In this document: piece after piece, positions 50,141-58,322 of the stretch
How positions within the stretch are numbered: the first letter of the stretch is position 1
Layout of the letters: each line of letters opens with the position of its first letter
Assembly: GCA_020633235.1 (NCBI GenBank)
Contig: JACKEA010000004.1
Span: 868,001-932,000 of the forward strand
From: Polyangiaceae bacterium
Lineage (GTDB): Bacteria; Myxococcota_A; Polyangia; Polyangiales; Polyangiaceae
Length of the DNA stretch: 64,000 nucleotides
Direction: 5' to 3'
Position numbers and translations under genes: made by a program
Notes under the pieces: model-generated
The model's database searches: none
What the model was told of the DNA's origin: nothing
Seen by the model: only the letters and a program-made list of their open reading frames with translations

Positions 50141-50609
50141 CAAGCTTTCCGCATTGATGCTCGGCGCTGCGCTCTTGGTCGTAACGCCCCAGGCCTCGGC
50201 GTCCTCCAGCTACCCGGGCGAGATCCAGTCGGCGTTGAACATGGACTGCGCGCCGCCCTGCACCGTGTGCCACCGAGATCAGAACGGTGGCACGGGCACG
50301 GCGCAGAAGCCGTTCGCCCAGGCGATGATCGACGTCGGAGACCTGGTTGGGCAGGACGCGGCTCTGGTGAAGCCCGCCCTCGACAAGCTGGCCGCTGCAG
50401 GTACGGATAGCGACGGTGACGGCACCTCGGACGTGGACGAGCTGCGCGCCGGTACCGACCCGAACATCGCCGGGGACTCGCCCATCTGCGGTCCCACCTA
50501 CGGCTGCGGTGCCCACGTGGCGCGAGAGCAGTCGGTGGATCCGTCAGCGTTGCTGCTCGCGGCCATCACGGCCTTGGGGCTGGTCGCGCTGGGCCGTCGG
50601 CGTCGCTGA
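50127..50609 (+). CDS. Secreted heme c protein with MYXO-CTERM-like tail
   Basis: A 160-aa precursor with signal peptide (MLGAALLVVTPQASA), heme c motif CTVCH (about residues 45-49), one Ca-binding DSDGDGTSDVDE stretch, and a C-terminal GCGAHVA, helix (LLLAAITALGLVAL) and RRRR, the MYXO-CTERM sorting layout. ATG 50127 overlaps the end of the outer-membrane barrel gene, so the two heme proteins probably work together at the cell surface. Confidence 0.82.
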   Translation: MRTCDKLSALMLGAALLVVTPQASASSSYPGEIQSALNMDCAPPCTVCHRDQNGGTGTAQKPFAQAMIDVGDLVGQDAALVKPALDKLAAAGTDSDGDGTSDVDELRAGTDPNIAGDSPICGPTYGCGAHVAREQSVDPSALLLAAITALGLVALGRRRR

Positions 50610-50612
50610 GAC

Positions 50613-51007
50613 TCAGTCCGTCGAGGCGTCGCTGACGCCGGCGTCGCTGCCGGCGGAGCCCGCCGAGCCGCCGCTGCCGGCCGCGCCGGCACTTCCGCCC
50701 GCGCCGGCCGCGCCTGCGGAGCCACCGCCGCCGGCCGCGCCTGCGCTGCCGCCGCTGCCCGCGGAGCCGCGCCACTTCCGGCGCCGCCGCCGCTGCCCGC
50801 GGAGCCGCCGCTGCCGGCGCTACCTGCGTTGCCCGCTGCGCCACCAGTGCCCGCGGTGCCGCCGGTTCCGCCGCCGCCACTGCCGCCGGCCGCCGAAGCG
50901 TCGCCACCCTCGTCGATCTTGCTGCGGTCGACGTCCGTGATCAGCGCGCAGCCCGCGAGGCTGACGACACCCAAAAGCACCAGAGCGGAGTTGCGAATCG
51001 AGCGCAT
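50613..51007 (-). pseudogene. Gly/Ala-rich lipoprotein gene with frameshift in the repeat region
   Basis: Begins like its neighbour at 51116: MRSIRNSALVLLGVVSLAGC followed by ALITDVDRSKIDEGG (lipobox Cys20). In the Gly/Ala repeats near 50768-50773 the frame slips (GSG then AAPRAAAA), and the natural end SDAGVSDASTD, matching the paralogue, lies in another frame to TGA at 50613. The slipped frame runs on past 50500 into the neighbouring gene. A 2-base GC insertion (or a 1-base deletion) explains it. Slippage could switch the protein off and on. Confidence 0.7.
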
Positions 51008-51115
51008 CGGTCTCCTCGAAGGAATCTGACCCGAGACGAGGCGTCTGGGCCGCCGCCAACTCACCACCCGGGCTGGCTCTCGTCAAGTGAGTCGTGGTTT
51101 TGCCGCGGGTTTGGC

Positions 51116-51601
51116 TCAGTCCGTGCTGGCGTCGGTGCTGGCATCCGCGCCGGCATCGACGCCCGCGTCCGCCCCCGCCGCTCCAGCAGCCCCGGACGCA
51201 CCGGCTGCACCGGCTGCGCCGGCCGCGCCTGCGCTGCCGCCGCTGCCCGCCGCGCCTGCCGCGCCGGCGGTGCCGCCGCTGCCGGCCATGCCTGCCGTGC
51301 CGCCGCTGCCAGCCATACCAGCCGTGCCGCCACTGCCGGCCATGCCTGCGGTGCCGCCGCTGCCCGCCATGCCTGCGGTGCCGCCGCTGCCCGCGGTGCC
51401 GCCACCGCTACCAGCGGTCCCTCCGGTGCCCGACGTTCCGCCCGTGCCCGACGTGCCACCCGTTCCGCCGCTGCCCGCCGAAGCGTCCGCCGTGCCGTCG
51501 TCGATCTTGTCGCGATCCACGTCGGTGATGAGCGTGCAGCTCGAGACCGACATCAAAGTGCCGACGCCGATCACCAGAGCGAGTCTTCCGAATGAACGCA
51601 T
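51116..51601 (-). CDS. Gly/Ala-rich lipoprotein (intact paralogue)
   Basis: A 161-aa precursor with lipobox SVSSC and CTLITDVDRDKIDDGTADAS, followed by a low-complexity tail of (A/G)SGGTAGM units, a 27-base tandem repeat about five times at 51281-51400, ending in Asp/Ala/Ser/Thr repeats. The signal and first 20 mature residues match the gene at 50613, so they are a tandem duplication. The tail suggests a flexible surface-exposed spacer, and the TLITDVDRDKID stretch is the conserved part. Confidence 0.8.
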   Translation of the reverse strand: MRSFGRLALVIGVGTLMSVSSCTLITDVDRDKIDDGTADASAGSGGTGGTSGTGGTSGTGGTAGSGGGTAGSGGTAGMAGSGGTAGMAGSGGTAGMAGSGGTAGMAGSGGTAGAAGAAGSGGSAGAAGAAGAAGASGAAGAAGADAGVDAGADASTDASTD

Positions 51602-51729
51602 TCCTAAACCTCGAGGCGGGAAGAAGCGGATTTGGCGAACATTTTTGACCTGGGCGCTCCACGGTTGCAAGCGTTGATCTCGGGGAAATCCCCGGCCGTT
51701 CCACGGAGAGGCCGCTACCATGTCCTCCC

Positions 51730-52497
51730 ATGTGCAGAATGCTGGGCTATCTCGGACGTGCTCGGGCGCTTTCCACCCTGCTGGACGACCCGCCGCACTC
51801 CCTCCTGGTGCAGAGCTACAAGGCAAAAGAGCTCGAGGGCGCGGTGGTGAACGCCGACGGCTGGGGCGCCGCCTGGTACGCCGCCGAGGATCCCGAGCCC
51901 ATCGTGTATCGCTCCACGCTGCCCATCTGGGGCGACGTGAATCGCACCCACATCGGCCGCGCCGCACGTTCCACGTCGCTGCTGGCGGCCGTGCGCAGTG
52001 CCACGGACCCGCTCAGCATCTCGGCGGCGAACACGCAACCGTTTGCCCACGGGTCGATGACGTTCTTGCACAACGGCTACATCCGAGACTTTCCGAGCAC
52101 GCTGTTGCGCCCAATGCGCGAAGCGCTCTCGCCCGAAACCTACGCACGGGTGGAGGGCAACACAGACTCCGAGCATGTCTTCGCGGCGCTGGTGGACGCC
52201 GTGAGCGGAACCCTGGACGACGCCATCCGCACGACCACCGAACGGATCCTGTCGTTGGCGCGCGCTGCGGACACCCGCGCGCTGCTCACGCTGATCGTCA
52301 GCGACGGCGAAGTCATGGTGGGCGCTCGCACGGCCGTGAACGGCAACCCGCCGTCGCTGTATCTTCGCGAGGACGACGACGGCGTGACGCTCGCTTCGGA
52401 GCCTCTGGACGAGTCCCGGAGCTGGCGGGCAGTGCCGCCCAAGACGCTGGTCGTCGCGGCCCGCGGCGCGCCCCTCCGGCAAGAGGAGCTTTCGTGA
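51730..52497 (+). CDS. egtC: Ergothioneine biosynthesis class II glutamine amidotransferase EgtC
   Basis: The 255-aa class II amidotransferase has nucleophile Cys2 directly after Met (MCRMLGYLG). NADGWGAAWY, THIGRAARST, NTQPF and FLHNGYI are typical of EgtC, which removes glutamate from gamma-glutamyl-hercynylcysteine sulfoxide. It pairs with egtB by a GTGA overlap, supporting the EgtC reading over other class II enzymes. Confidence 0.9.
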   Translation: MCRMLGYLGRARALSTLLDDPPHSLLVQSYKAKELEGAVVNADGWGAAWYAAEDPEPIVYRSTLPIWGDVNRTHIGRAARSTSLLAAVRSATDPLSISAANTQPFAHGSMTFLHNGYIRDFPSTLLRPMREALSPETYARVEGNTDSEHVFAALVDAVSGTLDDAIRTTTERILSLARAADTRALLTLIVSDGEVMVGARTAVNGNPPSLYLREDDDGVTLASEPLDESRSWRAVPPKTLVVAARGAPLRQEELS

Positions 52498-53753
52498 TCG
52501 ACGAGCTCGTCGACGCCCGCGCAGCGACGGTCGCGCTCACCGCGGACCTGACCGACGCGCAGGCGCGGACGCAGTACCACCCGGAGTTTTCGCCCATCCT
52601 GTGGCACGTGGGCCACGTCGCCTGGCAGGAGGAAGTGTGGCTCTTGCGTCGCGTCGGAGGGCACGCGCCGCTCCGCCCGGAGCTCGACGCGGTGCTCGAT
52701 TCCTTCGTCAGCGTGAAGAGCAGTCGCGGAGGGCGCTTGCCGCCCCTCGCCGAGCTTCGGAGCTACGCCCAAGAGGTGCGCGAGCGCGCGTTGGCCCTGC
52801 TCGAAGGGCTCACCTTTCGCGAAGACGATCCGTTGCTGTCGGGGGGACACGTCGTCCACTTCTTGGCCAACCACGAGCGCCAGCACGCCGAGATCATCGC
52901 GACGGTTCGCCTGTTGGGGGAGCTCTACCTTCCCGTCCGTGCCGAGCCCGTCGGGCGAGTCGCCTCCGAGGCCTTCGACTACGCATCGCTCCCAGCGGCG
53001 CGATTCCCCCTCGGCAACGCTCGTGATCCCAGCGGCTGGGACAACGAGCGCGACGAGCACGAAGTCGAAGTCGAGAGCTTCGCCCTTCGTCGCGGCGTGG
53101 TCACCAACCGAGAGTGGCTGGAGTGGATGACCGCGGGGGGCTACGAGGACGAACGCCTGTGGGACGAGTCCGGCCGGCTGTGGCTGTCGCAGAGCGCGGC
53201 CGAGAGCCCACTCCACTGGCGTGCGTCGCGCGATGGCTGGGTGGAGCGCACCCTGGCGGGCGAGCGGCCCGTGGCGAAGGACGCGCCGGTGGCACACGTG
53301 TGCTTCCACGAAGCAAAGGCCTTTGCCCGCTTCGCTGCCGCCCGCTTGCCGACGGAATCGGAGTGGGAGCGCGCCGCCGCTTGGGACGACGCGACGGTGC
53401 GGAAGCGACGCTTCGCCTGGGGTGACGAGCCCGCTAGCCCGGAGCGCGCCTGCTTGTCCTGCACCCACGCTTCCGCGCCCGCGCCGGGTAGCTTCGCGCC
53501 GTCCCCCACGGGTCTGTTCGACCTCACCGGCGGCGTTTGGGAATGGACCGCCGACCGCTTCGCGCCCTATCCCGGCTTTCGGCCGCAACCGTACGTCGGC
53601 TACAGCCAGCCGTGGTTCGACCACGAGCATCGCGTGGCGCGCGGGGGGTCCTTCATGACCGCTCCGGCGAACGCGCGGACCACCTTCCGCAACTGGTACG
53701 AGCCCCACATCCGACAGCCCGCCTTGGGCGTGCGCTTGGCAAAGGACCTGTGA
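52494..53753 (+). CDS. egtB: Hercynylcysteine sulfoxide synthase EgtB
   Basis: The 419-aa iron enzyme joins hercynine and a thiol donor with O2. The N-terminal DinB-like bundle has the iron His residues in ILWHVGHVAW (His38 or 41) and NHERQHAE (His128, His132). The C-terminal FGE-type domain has PLGNARDPSGWDNERDEHEV, WERAAAW, GGVWEWT and FRNWYEPHIRQPALGVRLA. GTG 52494 overlaps the egtC stop. No EgtD, EgtE or EgtA is in the window, so hercynine must come from elsewhere. Confidence 0.9.
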   Translation: MIDELVDARAATVALTADLTDAQARTQYHPEFSPILWHVGHVAWQEEVWLLRRVGGHAPLRPELDAVLDSFVSVKSSRGGRLPPLAELRSYAQEVRERALALLEGLTFREDDPLLSGGHVVHFLANHERQHAEIIATVRLLGELYLPVRAEPVGRVASEAFDYASLPAARFPLGNARDPSGWDNERDEHEVEVESFALRRGVVTNREWLEWMTAGGYEDERLWDESGRLWLSQSAAESPLHWRASRDGWVERTLAGERPVAKDAPVAHVCFHEAKAFARFAAARLPTESEWERAAAWDDATVRKRRFAWGDEPASPERACLSCTHASAPAPGSFAPSPTGLFDLTGGVWEWTADRFAPYPGFRPQPYVGYSQPWFDHEHRVARGGSFMTAPANARTTFRNWYEPHIRQPALGVRLAKDL

Positions 53754-54628
53754 TGAAAGTTCACCTGGTGGACGGAACCTACGAGCTCTTCCGCGCCTAC
53801 TTCGGCGCGCCCAGCGCCGTGGACGACAGCGGCCGCGAGGTGGGCGCCACCCGCGCGCTGCTGCGCAGCTTGAACGCCTTCGTTCGTGACGCCGGCGTCA
53901 CCCACTTGGCGTGTGCCTTCGATCACGTGGTCGAGTCGTTCCGGAATGATCTGTTCGCCGGCTACAAGACGGGGGAAGGCATGGCGCCGGATCTCTGGGC
54001 GCAGTTTCCCCTGGCGGAGCGCGCCGCTCGCGCCTTGGGCAGCGTGGTGTGGCCCATGGTCGAGTTCGAAGCGGACGACGCCCTGGCCACCGCGGCAGCG
54101 CGGCTGGCCGAGGACGAGCGCGTCGAACAAGTCGTCCTGTGCTCGCCGGACAAGGATCTCGCCCAGTGCGTGGTGGGGGAGCGCGTCGTGTGTCTCGATC
54201 GCATGCGCGACCGGGTGCTCGACGAAGCCGGCGTGGTCGAGAAGTTCGGCGTCCCGCCGTCGGCGATCGCGGACTACCTGGCGTTGGTCGGGGACAGCGC
54301 CGACGGCATCCCCGGCATTCCCCGCTGGGGCGCGAAGTCCGCGGCGGCGTTGCTGTCCCGCTACGGTGATCTGGACTCCATTCCGGACGACGCCAAGGAG
54401 TGGGACGTGAAGGTGCGGGGCGCCGCCACGCTGGCGGAGAGCCTCCGGGATCGCCGGGAGGAGGCTCGCCTCTACCGCACGTTGGCCACCCTCCGTCGCG
54501 ACGTCCCCCTCGCGGAGGGCCTCGACGAGCTCCGCTGGCTGGGCGCGGATCGCGAGCTCTTGGAAGAGCTCTGCAGTGAGTTGGGGGAGACCGCGCTGCT
54601 CTCCCGGATTGCGCAATTTCGCTCGTAA
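53753..54628 (+). CDS. Stand-alone 5'-3' exonuclease / flap nuclease
   Basis: The 291-aa protein resembles the N-terminal exonuclease domain of DNA polymerase I. Acidic residues line the active site (LVDGTYELFRAYF, FDHVVESFRNDLFAGYK, FEADDALATAAARLA, SPDKDLAQ, DYLALVGDSADGIPGIPRWG, with the helix-hairpin-helix DNA-binding loop). ATG 53753 overlaps egtB (TGATG). It is like Xni/ExoIX, acting without a polymerase domain. The link with ergothioneine genes is positional only. Confidence 0.92.
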   Translation: MKVHLVDGTYELFRAYFGAPSAVDDSGREVGATRALLRSLNAFVRDAGVTHLACAFDHVVESFRNDLFAGYKTGEGMAPDLWAQFPLAERAARALGSVVWPMVEFEADDALATAAARLAEDERVEQVVLCSPDKDLAQCVVGERVVCLDRMRDRVLDEAGVVEKFGVPPSAIADYLALVGDSADGIPGIPRWGAKSAAALLSRYGDLDSIPDDAKEWDVKVRGAATLAESLRDRREEARLYRTLATLRRDVPLAEGLDELRWLGADRELLEELCSELGETALLSRIAQFRS

Positions 54629-54677
54629 ATTCGGGGTGTTTTCGCTCCAGCGGCGAGACCGGGGTAGGCTATTTCGG

Positions 54678-55499
54678 ATGAGGCTCCCGATTTCTTGTTT
54701 GGCTCTGGGCGTGACGCTTTCGCTGTCCGGAGTAGCGCAGGCACAAGGTTATGGTCAGCCGTATGGTCAGCAGCCCAACAACAACGGCATGACGGCGGGG
54801 GGCCTCGCGCCTCCGGGCTCCAACCCCCAAAATCCCAACGCCAACAACCAGGCGCCGCCGTCGTCCACCGAGCAGGAGCTCGAGAAGGCGGATCGGGAAG
54901 ACTCCGGACGCGGCCTCGAGTTCTTCTACTTGAACGCCGAGGTGGGCGCCGAGCACCTCGGTTTGCAGACCTTCAAGGCCAACGATCTCGTGGACGCCGG
55001 CGTCGTCAAGACCACGCAAACGGGGTTGATGTTTGGCGCGGGCCTGGGCTTGCGTCTGGTGTTCATCACCCTCGGGCCGCGTTTTCGCTTGGCGAGCTTC
55101 TCCGACTATCAGCTGTGGACGTTGAATGGTGAGCTGGGCTTGCGGATCCCTCTGGGGGACGTGGAGCCGTACTTCACCTTTGGTGGCGGCTATGCCTCCA
55201 TCGGTTCCTTCAGCTCCGACAACGTGGGAGCGGGTCTGAACTCCAGTGACGTGAGCATCACGGGCTACAACATCCGGGGCGGCTTTGGCCTGGACCTGTA
55301 CCTGAGCAACAGCTTCTCCATCGGCGCCAACCTCACGGGAGAAATGCTGTTCTTGTCCCGCCCGGGGGTCGACCCCAGCAAGCTCAAGGCGTCGAGCAGC
55401 TCGACGGCGGCCCAGGCCCAAGCGGACCTCTACGCGGCGGACGGCACCAGCATCGGCGCCGCGGTGTCCATCACCGGCGTTGCCGGTCTGCACTTCTGA
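54678..55499 (+). CDS. Secreted outer-membrane beta-barrel-like protein
   Basis: The 273-aa precursor has signal MRLPISCLALGVTLSLSG (AQA cleavage), a Gln/Asn/Pro-rich linker (GYGQPYGQQPNNNG) and an eight-stranded-type barrel with alternating residues (GLMFGAGLGLRLVFITLGPR, EPYFTFGGGYASIG, YNIRGGFGLDLYLS), ending in Phe (AGLHF), typical for outer-membrane insertion. Function unknown. Confidence 0.82.
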   Translation: MRLPISCLALGVTLSLSGVAQAQGYGQPYGQQPNNNGMTAGGLAPPGSNPQNPNANNQAPPSSTEQELEKADREDSGRGLEFFYLNAEVGAEHLGLQTFKANDLVDAGVVKTTQTGLMFGAGLGLRLVFITLGPRFRLASFSDYQLWTLNGELGLRIPLGDVEPYFTFGGGYASIGSFSSDNVGAGLNSSDVSITGYNIRGGFGLDLYLSNSFSIGANLTGEMLFLSRPGVDPSKLKASSSSTAAQAQADLYAADGTSIGAAVSITGVAGLHF

Positions 55500-55504
55500 G
55501 CCTG

Positions 55505-56323
55505 ATGCGGCGCTTCGAAAACCGCGTGGCCGTGGTCACCGGCGCGGCCAGTGGCATCGGCCGCGCCACCGCCATGGCGCTCTCTCGCGAGGGCTGCCAC
55601 CTCGCGCTGGTCGACATCAAAGCAGAGCCGCTGGAAGAAACGCGCACGCTGTGCCGTGCCGATCGTCACGTTTCCACTCACGTGGTGAACGTGGCGGACA
55701 AGGCGGCGATGCAGCAACTGGCAAGTGACGTGGCCCGGGAGCACGGCGGCACGCACGTCTTGGTGAACAACGCCGGCGTGGCCGTAGGTGCGTCGTTCAT
55801 GGAGCAGTCGCTCGAGGACTTCGAGTGGCTCATGGGCATCAACTTCTGGGGCGTGGTCTATGGCTGCAAGTTCTTCCTGCCGCAGCTCCTGGAGGCCGAC
55901 GAAGCGCACATCGTGAACATCTCCAGCGTGTTCGGGCTGCAGGGCGTGCCCATGAATTCGTCCTACTGCGCCAGCAAGTTCGCCGTGCGCGGACTGAGCG
56001 AGAGCCTGCGCACGGAGCTCGTCGAAACCCGCGTGGGCGTCACCTGCGTGCACCCCGGTGGCGTGGCCACCAACATCGTGAAGGACGCGCGTTTCGTGGA
56101 GCCCGAAGGCATGAGCGGCGTGCGCGAGCGTACCATCGAGAGCTTCAAGAAGATGCTGCCGCCGGAGCGCGCCGCACAGGACATATTGCGCGGCATCAAG
56201 AAGAACGCGCCGCGGGTGTTGGTCACCCGCGAGGCCTACGCCATCGACTGGATCAAGCGCGCGCTGCCGGATCTGTCCACCACGCTGGTGGCCAAGAACT
56301 GGAAGCGGATGCCCGGGATCTGA
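55505..56323 (+). CDS. Short-chain dehydrogenase/reductase
   Basis: A 272-aa SDR with TGAASGIGRAT, VNNAGVAVG, SSVFG, and Tyr-x-x-x-Lys in SSYCASKFAVRGL, then PGGVATNI. LVDIK after strand 2 suggests NAD(H). The C-terminal MLPPERAAQDILRGIKKN, followed by APRVLVTREAYAIDW, is common in the SDRs near myxobacterial and mycobacterial fatty acid or sterol genes. It may be linked to lipid metabolism, but the substrate is not defined. Confidence 0.9.
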   Translation: MRRFENRVAVVTGAASGIGRATAMALSREGCHLALVDIKAEPLEETRTLCRADRHVSTHVVNVADKAAMQQLASDVAREHGGTHVLVNNAGVAVGASFMEQSLEDFEWLMGINFWGVVYGCKFFLPQLLEADEAHIVNISSVFGLQGVPMNSSYCASKFAVRGLSESLRTELVETRVGVTCVHPGGVATNIVKDARFVEPEGMSGVRERTIESFKKMLPPERAAQDILRGIKKNAPRVLVTREAYAIDWIKRALPDLSTTLVAKNWKRMPGI

Positions 56324-56324
56324 C

Positions 56325-57041
56325 TCAGAACTGACCGACGACGCCGAGGCCGTAGCCGTCGCGACCGACGCGCGAGGGCATCGCCATCATGCGCGGCGGC
56401 GGTGGCTTTTCCGGCTCGCTGCTCGACGAGCTGGCCCCGACGATGATCAGCACCGCGCCGGTCGCCTGCAGCACGCCGTCCAAAACGAGCATCCCGCGGA
56501 CCATTGGTTCCGCGACGCAGCGACCAACATCAGAATCGAACTTGGTCTGATTCGAGAGCCCATCGCACGGGTCCCGGCGGCCGGCCAACGCCAACCAGGG
56601 GCCTGCCACCGGAGCCGCGAGCCAGCCGCTGCCGTTCTCGAAGCTCTCCGAGGCTGCGATGCCGAGACCGGTGGCGTACGGCACGCCGAGCACCAAGGAC
56701 CCCACGATCACGGGTACCGAAACCGAGGACGTCTCGGGTTCGGCCCCACGATCCATGGAGCGCGCTGGCTGAGGCGCACCCCAACCGAACTGGGTGACAG
56801 GAGGAGACAATGTGGGTGGGTCCGTCGCAGCGAAGCGCATACCGGGAGTGGGGGCCGAGAAGGCCGGCACCGGAACAGGCGCCAACGCCGTCGTTTGACT
56901 TGGAGCGGGCGGCGGAGCCGTCGTTTGATTTTGTTGGCGCGGCGCGGAAACGTCCGGGAACGCCGCCGCGGACTGGCCGTGAGCGGCGCCCGCCGCGAGC
57001 AGCGCGGCTGTGCCAACAGCGGCCGAGAACGAACGGGACAT
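56325..57041 (-). CDS. Exported Pro-rich protein with two hydrophobic segments
   Basis: A 238-aa precursor with signal MSRSFSAAVGTAALLAAGAA (AHG), a Pro/Thr/Gln-rich linker (TTAPPPAPSQTTALAPVPVP), then two hydrophobic stretches (VIVGSLVLGVPYATGLGI and VLQATGAVLIIVGA) and the disordered end SSSEPEKPPPPRM. Cys pair DPCDG/GRCVAE. No family recognised; the gene starts one base after the SDR stop (convergent). Similar hydrophobic-pair proteins are frequent in myxobacteria. Confidence 0.7.
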   Translation of the reverse strand: MSRSFSAAVGTAALLAAGAAHGQSAAAFPDVSAPRQQNQTTAPPPAPSQTTALAPVPVPAFSAPTPGMRFAATDPPTLSPPVTQFGWGAPQPARSMDRGAEPETSSVSVPVIVGSLVLGVPYATGLGIAASESFENGSGWLAAPVAGPWLALAGRRDPCDGLSNQTKFDSDVGRCVAEPMVRGMLVLDGVLQATGAVLIIVGASSSSSEPEKPPPPRMMAMPSRVGRDGYGLGVVGQF

Positions 57042-57146
57042 GGTGGTGAGCACCACGCAGCTATCGTGCCGAGCTGCAACTATCCGAGATCACTCGCCGA
57101 GATGGCACGCTGCGTGACTGAAATGTCCGAAGTTGTGCCAGTCACG

Positions 57147-58277
57147 TCAGCGGGCTAACCCGAACCACGCGCCACCACAGGCCAACGCAAAGGCGACGGG
57201 GGCCACCGCCAGAGCGAAGATCACGGCGACGGGGGCCGCCAGCGACAACAGCGCCACGGTGAGCACGATGGCGACGGTGGCGCCCATGGCGGGCTCGAGC
57301 ACGCTGGTGGCGGAGGAGGCGCGGGCCACCAAGTAGCCGGCGATCGGAAAGCCGGCGAGGAGCCCAGTTCCGACGAGAATCAGCGGGCCCGAGGAGCGCA
57401 CGTCGGATTCGTCGGCTACGGCGAAATCGACGCCCACCACGTGGCCCACGTACACGGCGGCGACGACGCACACGAGCATCACGCCCACCGTGACCAACGC
57501 GCCGATGCCGATCCAGTGGAGCATCAAGGGACGATCCGTGCGCCGGAGGGCGCGACGCATGGCGCGCAGCGATGGCGGCTCCGGCAGCGACGACAGCAAC
57601 ATCGAAGAACGCGAGTCGGAGCGCGGCGCAACCTCGCGCAAGCCCAACCACGAGAACAGCAGCATCGCGATGAGCATAGGCAGCGCGACGACCAGGAGGC
57701 CCGGACCGCGGCCGAACACGATGTGGTCGTACAGGCCGTGCAGCACCACGGCGCTGAGCCAGGCGACGGGGAACCAGCGTGCGCGGGAGCGCGGGGAGCC
57801 GAGGGCGTAGCCCCACATGCCGGCGAAGAACAAGTGCGCCGGCATTCCCACCAGCACCCGAGCCGCGATCCACGAGTCCCCGCCGGCGAGGCTCAGCAAG
57901 AAGCCTTCGCTGGCGGCCAGGCCGGCGCCCGCGCAAGCCGCGTAGGTGAGGCCCAAGCGCGCGCTCATGATCTGGCGAGTGGCGTACAGCGGCCACACCA
58001 CCAGCACCTTGAGGGCCTCCTCCAGCGGCGCCGCCAGCAGCAACGTGGCCAGCAGAGCTCCGGTCACGCCCACTTCTTGGGCGCGGAAGGCGAGGCCGGA
58101 GAAGCTCAGAACCAGCCGCTCCACGAACACCGCCACCACGCCCAAGACGGCGCCGGCGGCGACGACGGCCAGCGTGAGCCGACCGGACACGTGCCGGAAC
58201 TTGTTCATGCGGCGCCAGAGCAGTGCCGCCGCTGCCAGCGGGACGAGCCCGAGGGCGATGCAGAGAGCGAGGTTCAC
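57147..58277 (-). CDS. PrsW-family intramembrane metalloprotease-like protein
   Basis: A 376-aa protein with about ten helices. Conserved PrsW residues are visible in order: APLEEALKV (Glu86, Glu87), GLAASEGFLL, PAHLFFAGMWGYALG (His) and LHGLYDHIVF (His, Asp), the putative metal site. PrsW cleaves anti-sigma factors such as RsiW in Bacillus, and a similar role for an ECF system is inferred. GTG 58277. The C-terminal four helices (from about 235) extend beyond the core family. Confidence 0.8.
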   Translation of the reverse strand: MNLALCIALGLVPLAAAALLWRRMNKFRHVSGRLTLAVVAAGAVLGVVAVFVERLVLSFSGLAFRAQEVGVTGALLATLLLAAPLEEALKVLVVWPLYATRQIMSARLGLTYAACAGAGLAASEGFLLSLAGGDSWIAARVLVGMPAHLFFAGMWGYALGSPRSRARWFPVAWLSAVVLHGLYDHIVFGRGPGLLVVALPMLIAMLLFSWLGLREVAPRSDSRSSMLLSSLPEPPSLRAMRRALRRTDRPLMLHWIGIGALVTVGVMLVCVVAAVYVGHVVGVDFAVADESDVRSSGPLILVGTGLLAGFPIAGYLVARASSATSVLEPAMGATVAIVLTVALLSLAAPVAVIFALAVAPVAFALACGGAWFGLAR

Positions 58278-58322
58278 GACTGGCCGAAGAGTGGCGAAGT
58301 TTGGGAATCAGTCAACTTCTGC

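Noticed and set aside
51281..51400. Regularly spaced repeats resembling a CRISPR array
   Set aside because: They are 27-base coding units (AGSGGTAGM) in a Gly-rich lipoprotein, with no distinct spacers and no cas genes.
56501..56530. Possible sixth copy of the dispersed repeat (ATTGGTTCCGCGACGC and CGACCAACA)
   Set aside because: It lies inside a coding frame (RCVAEPMV) and has an internal insertion, so the match is probably chance.
57042..57146. Sigma-54 promoter (TGGCAC) upstream of the 56325-57041 gene
   Set aside because: The -12 GC element is missing at the required spacing.
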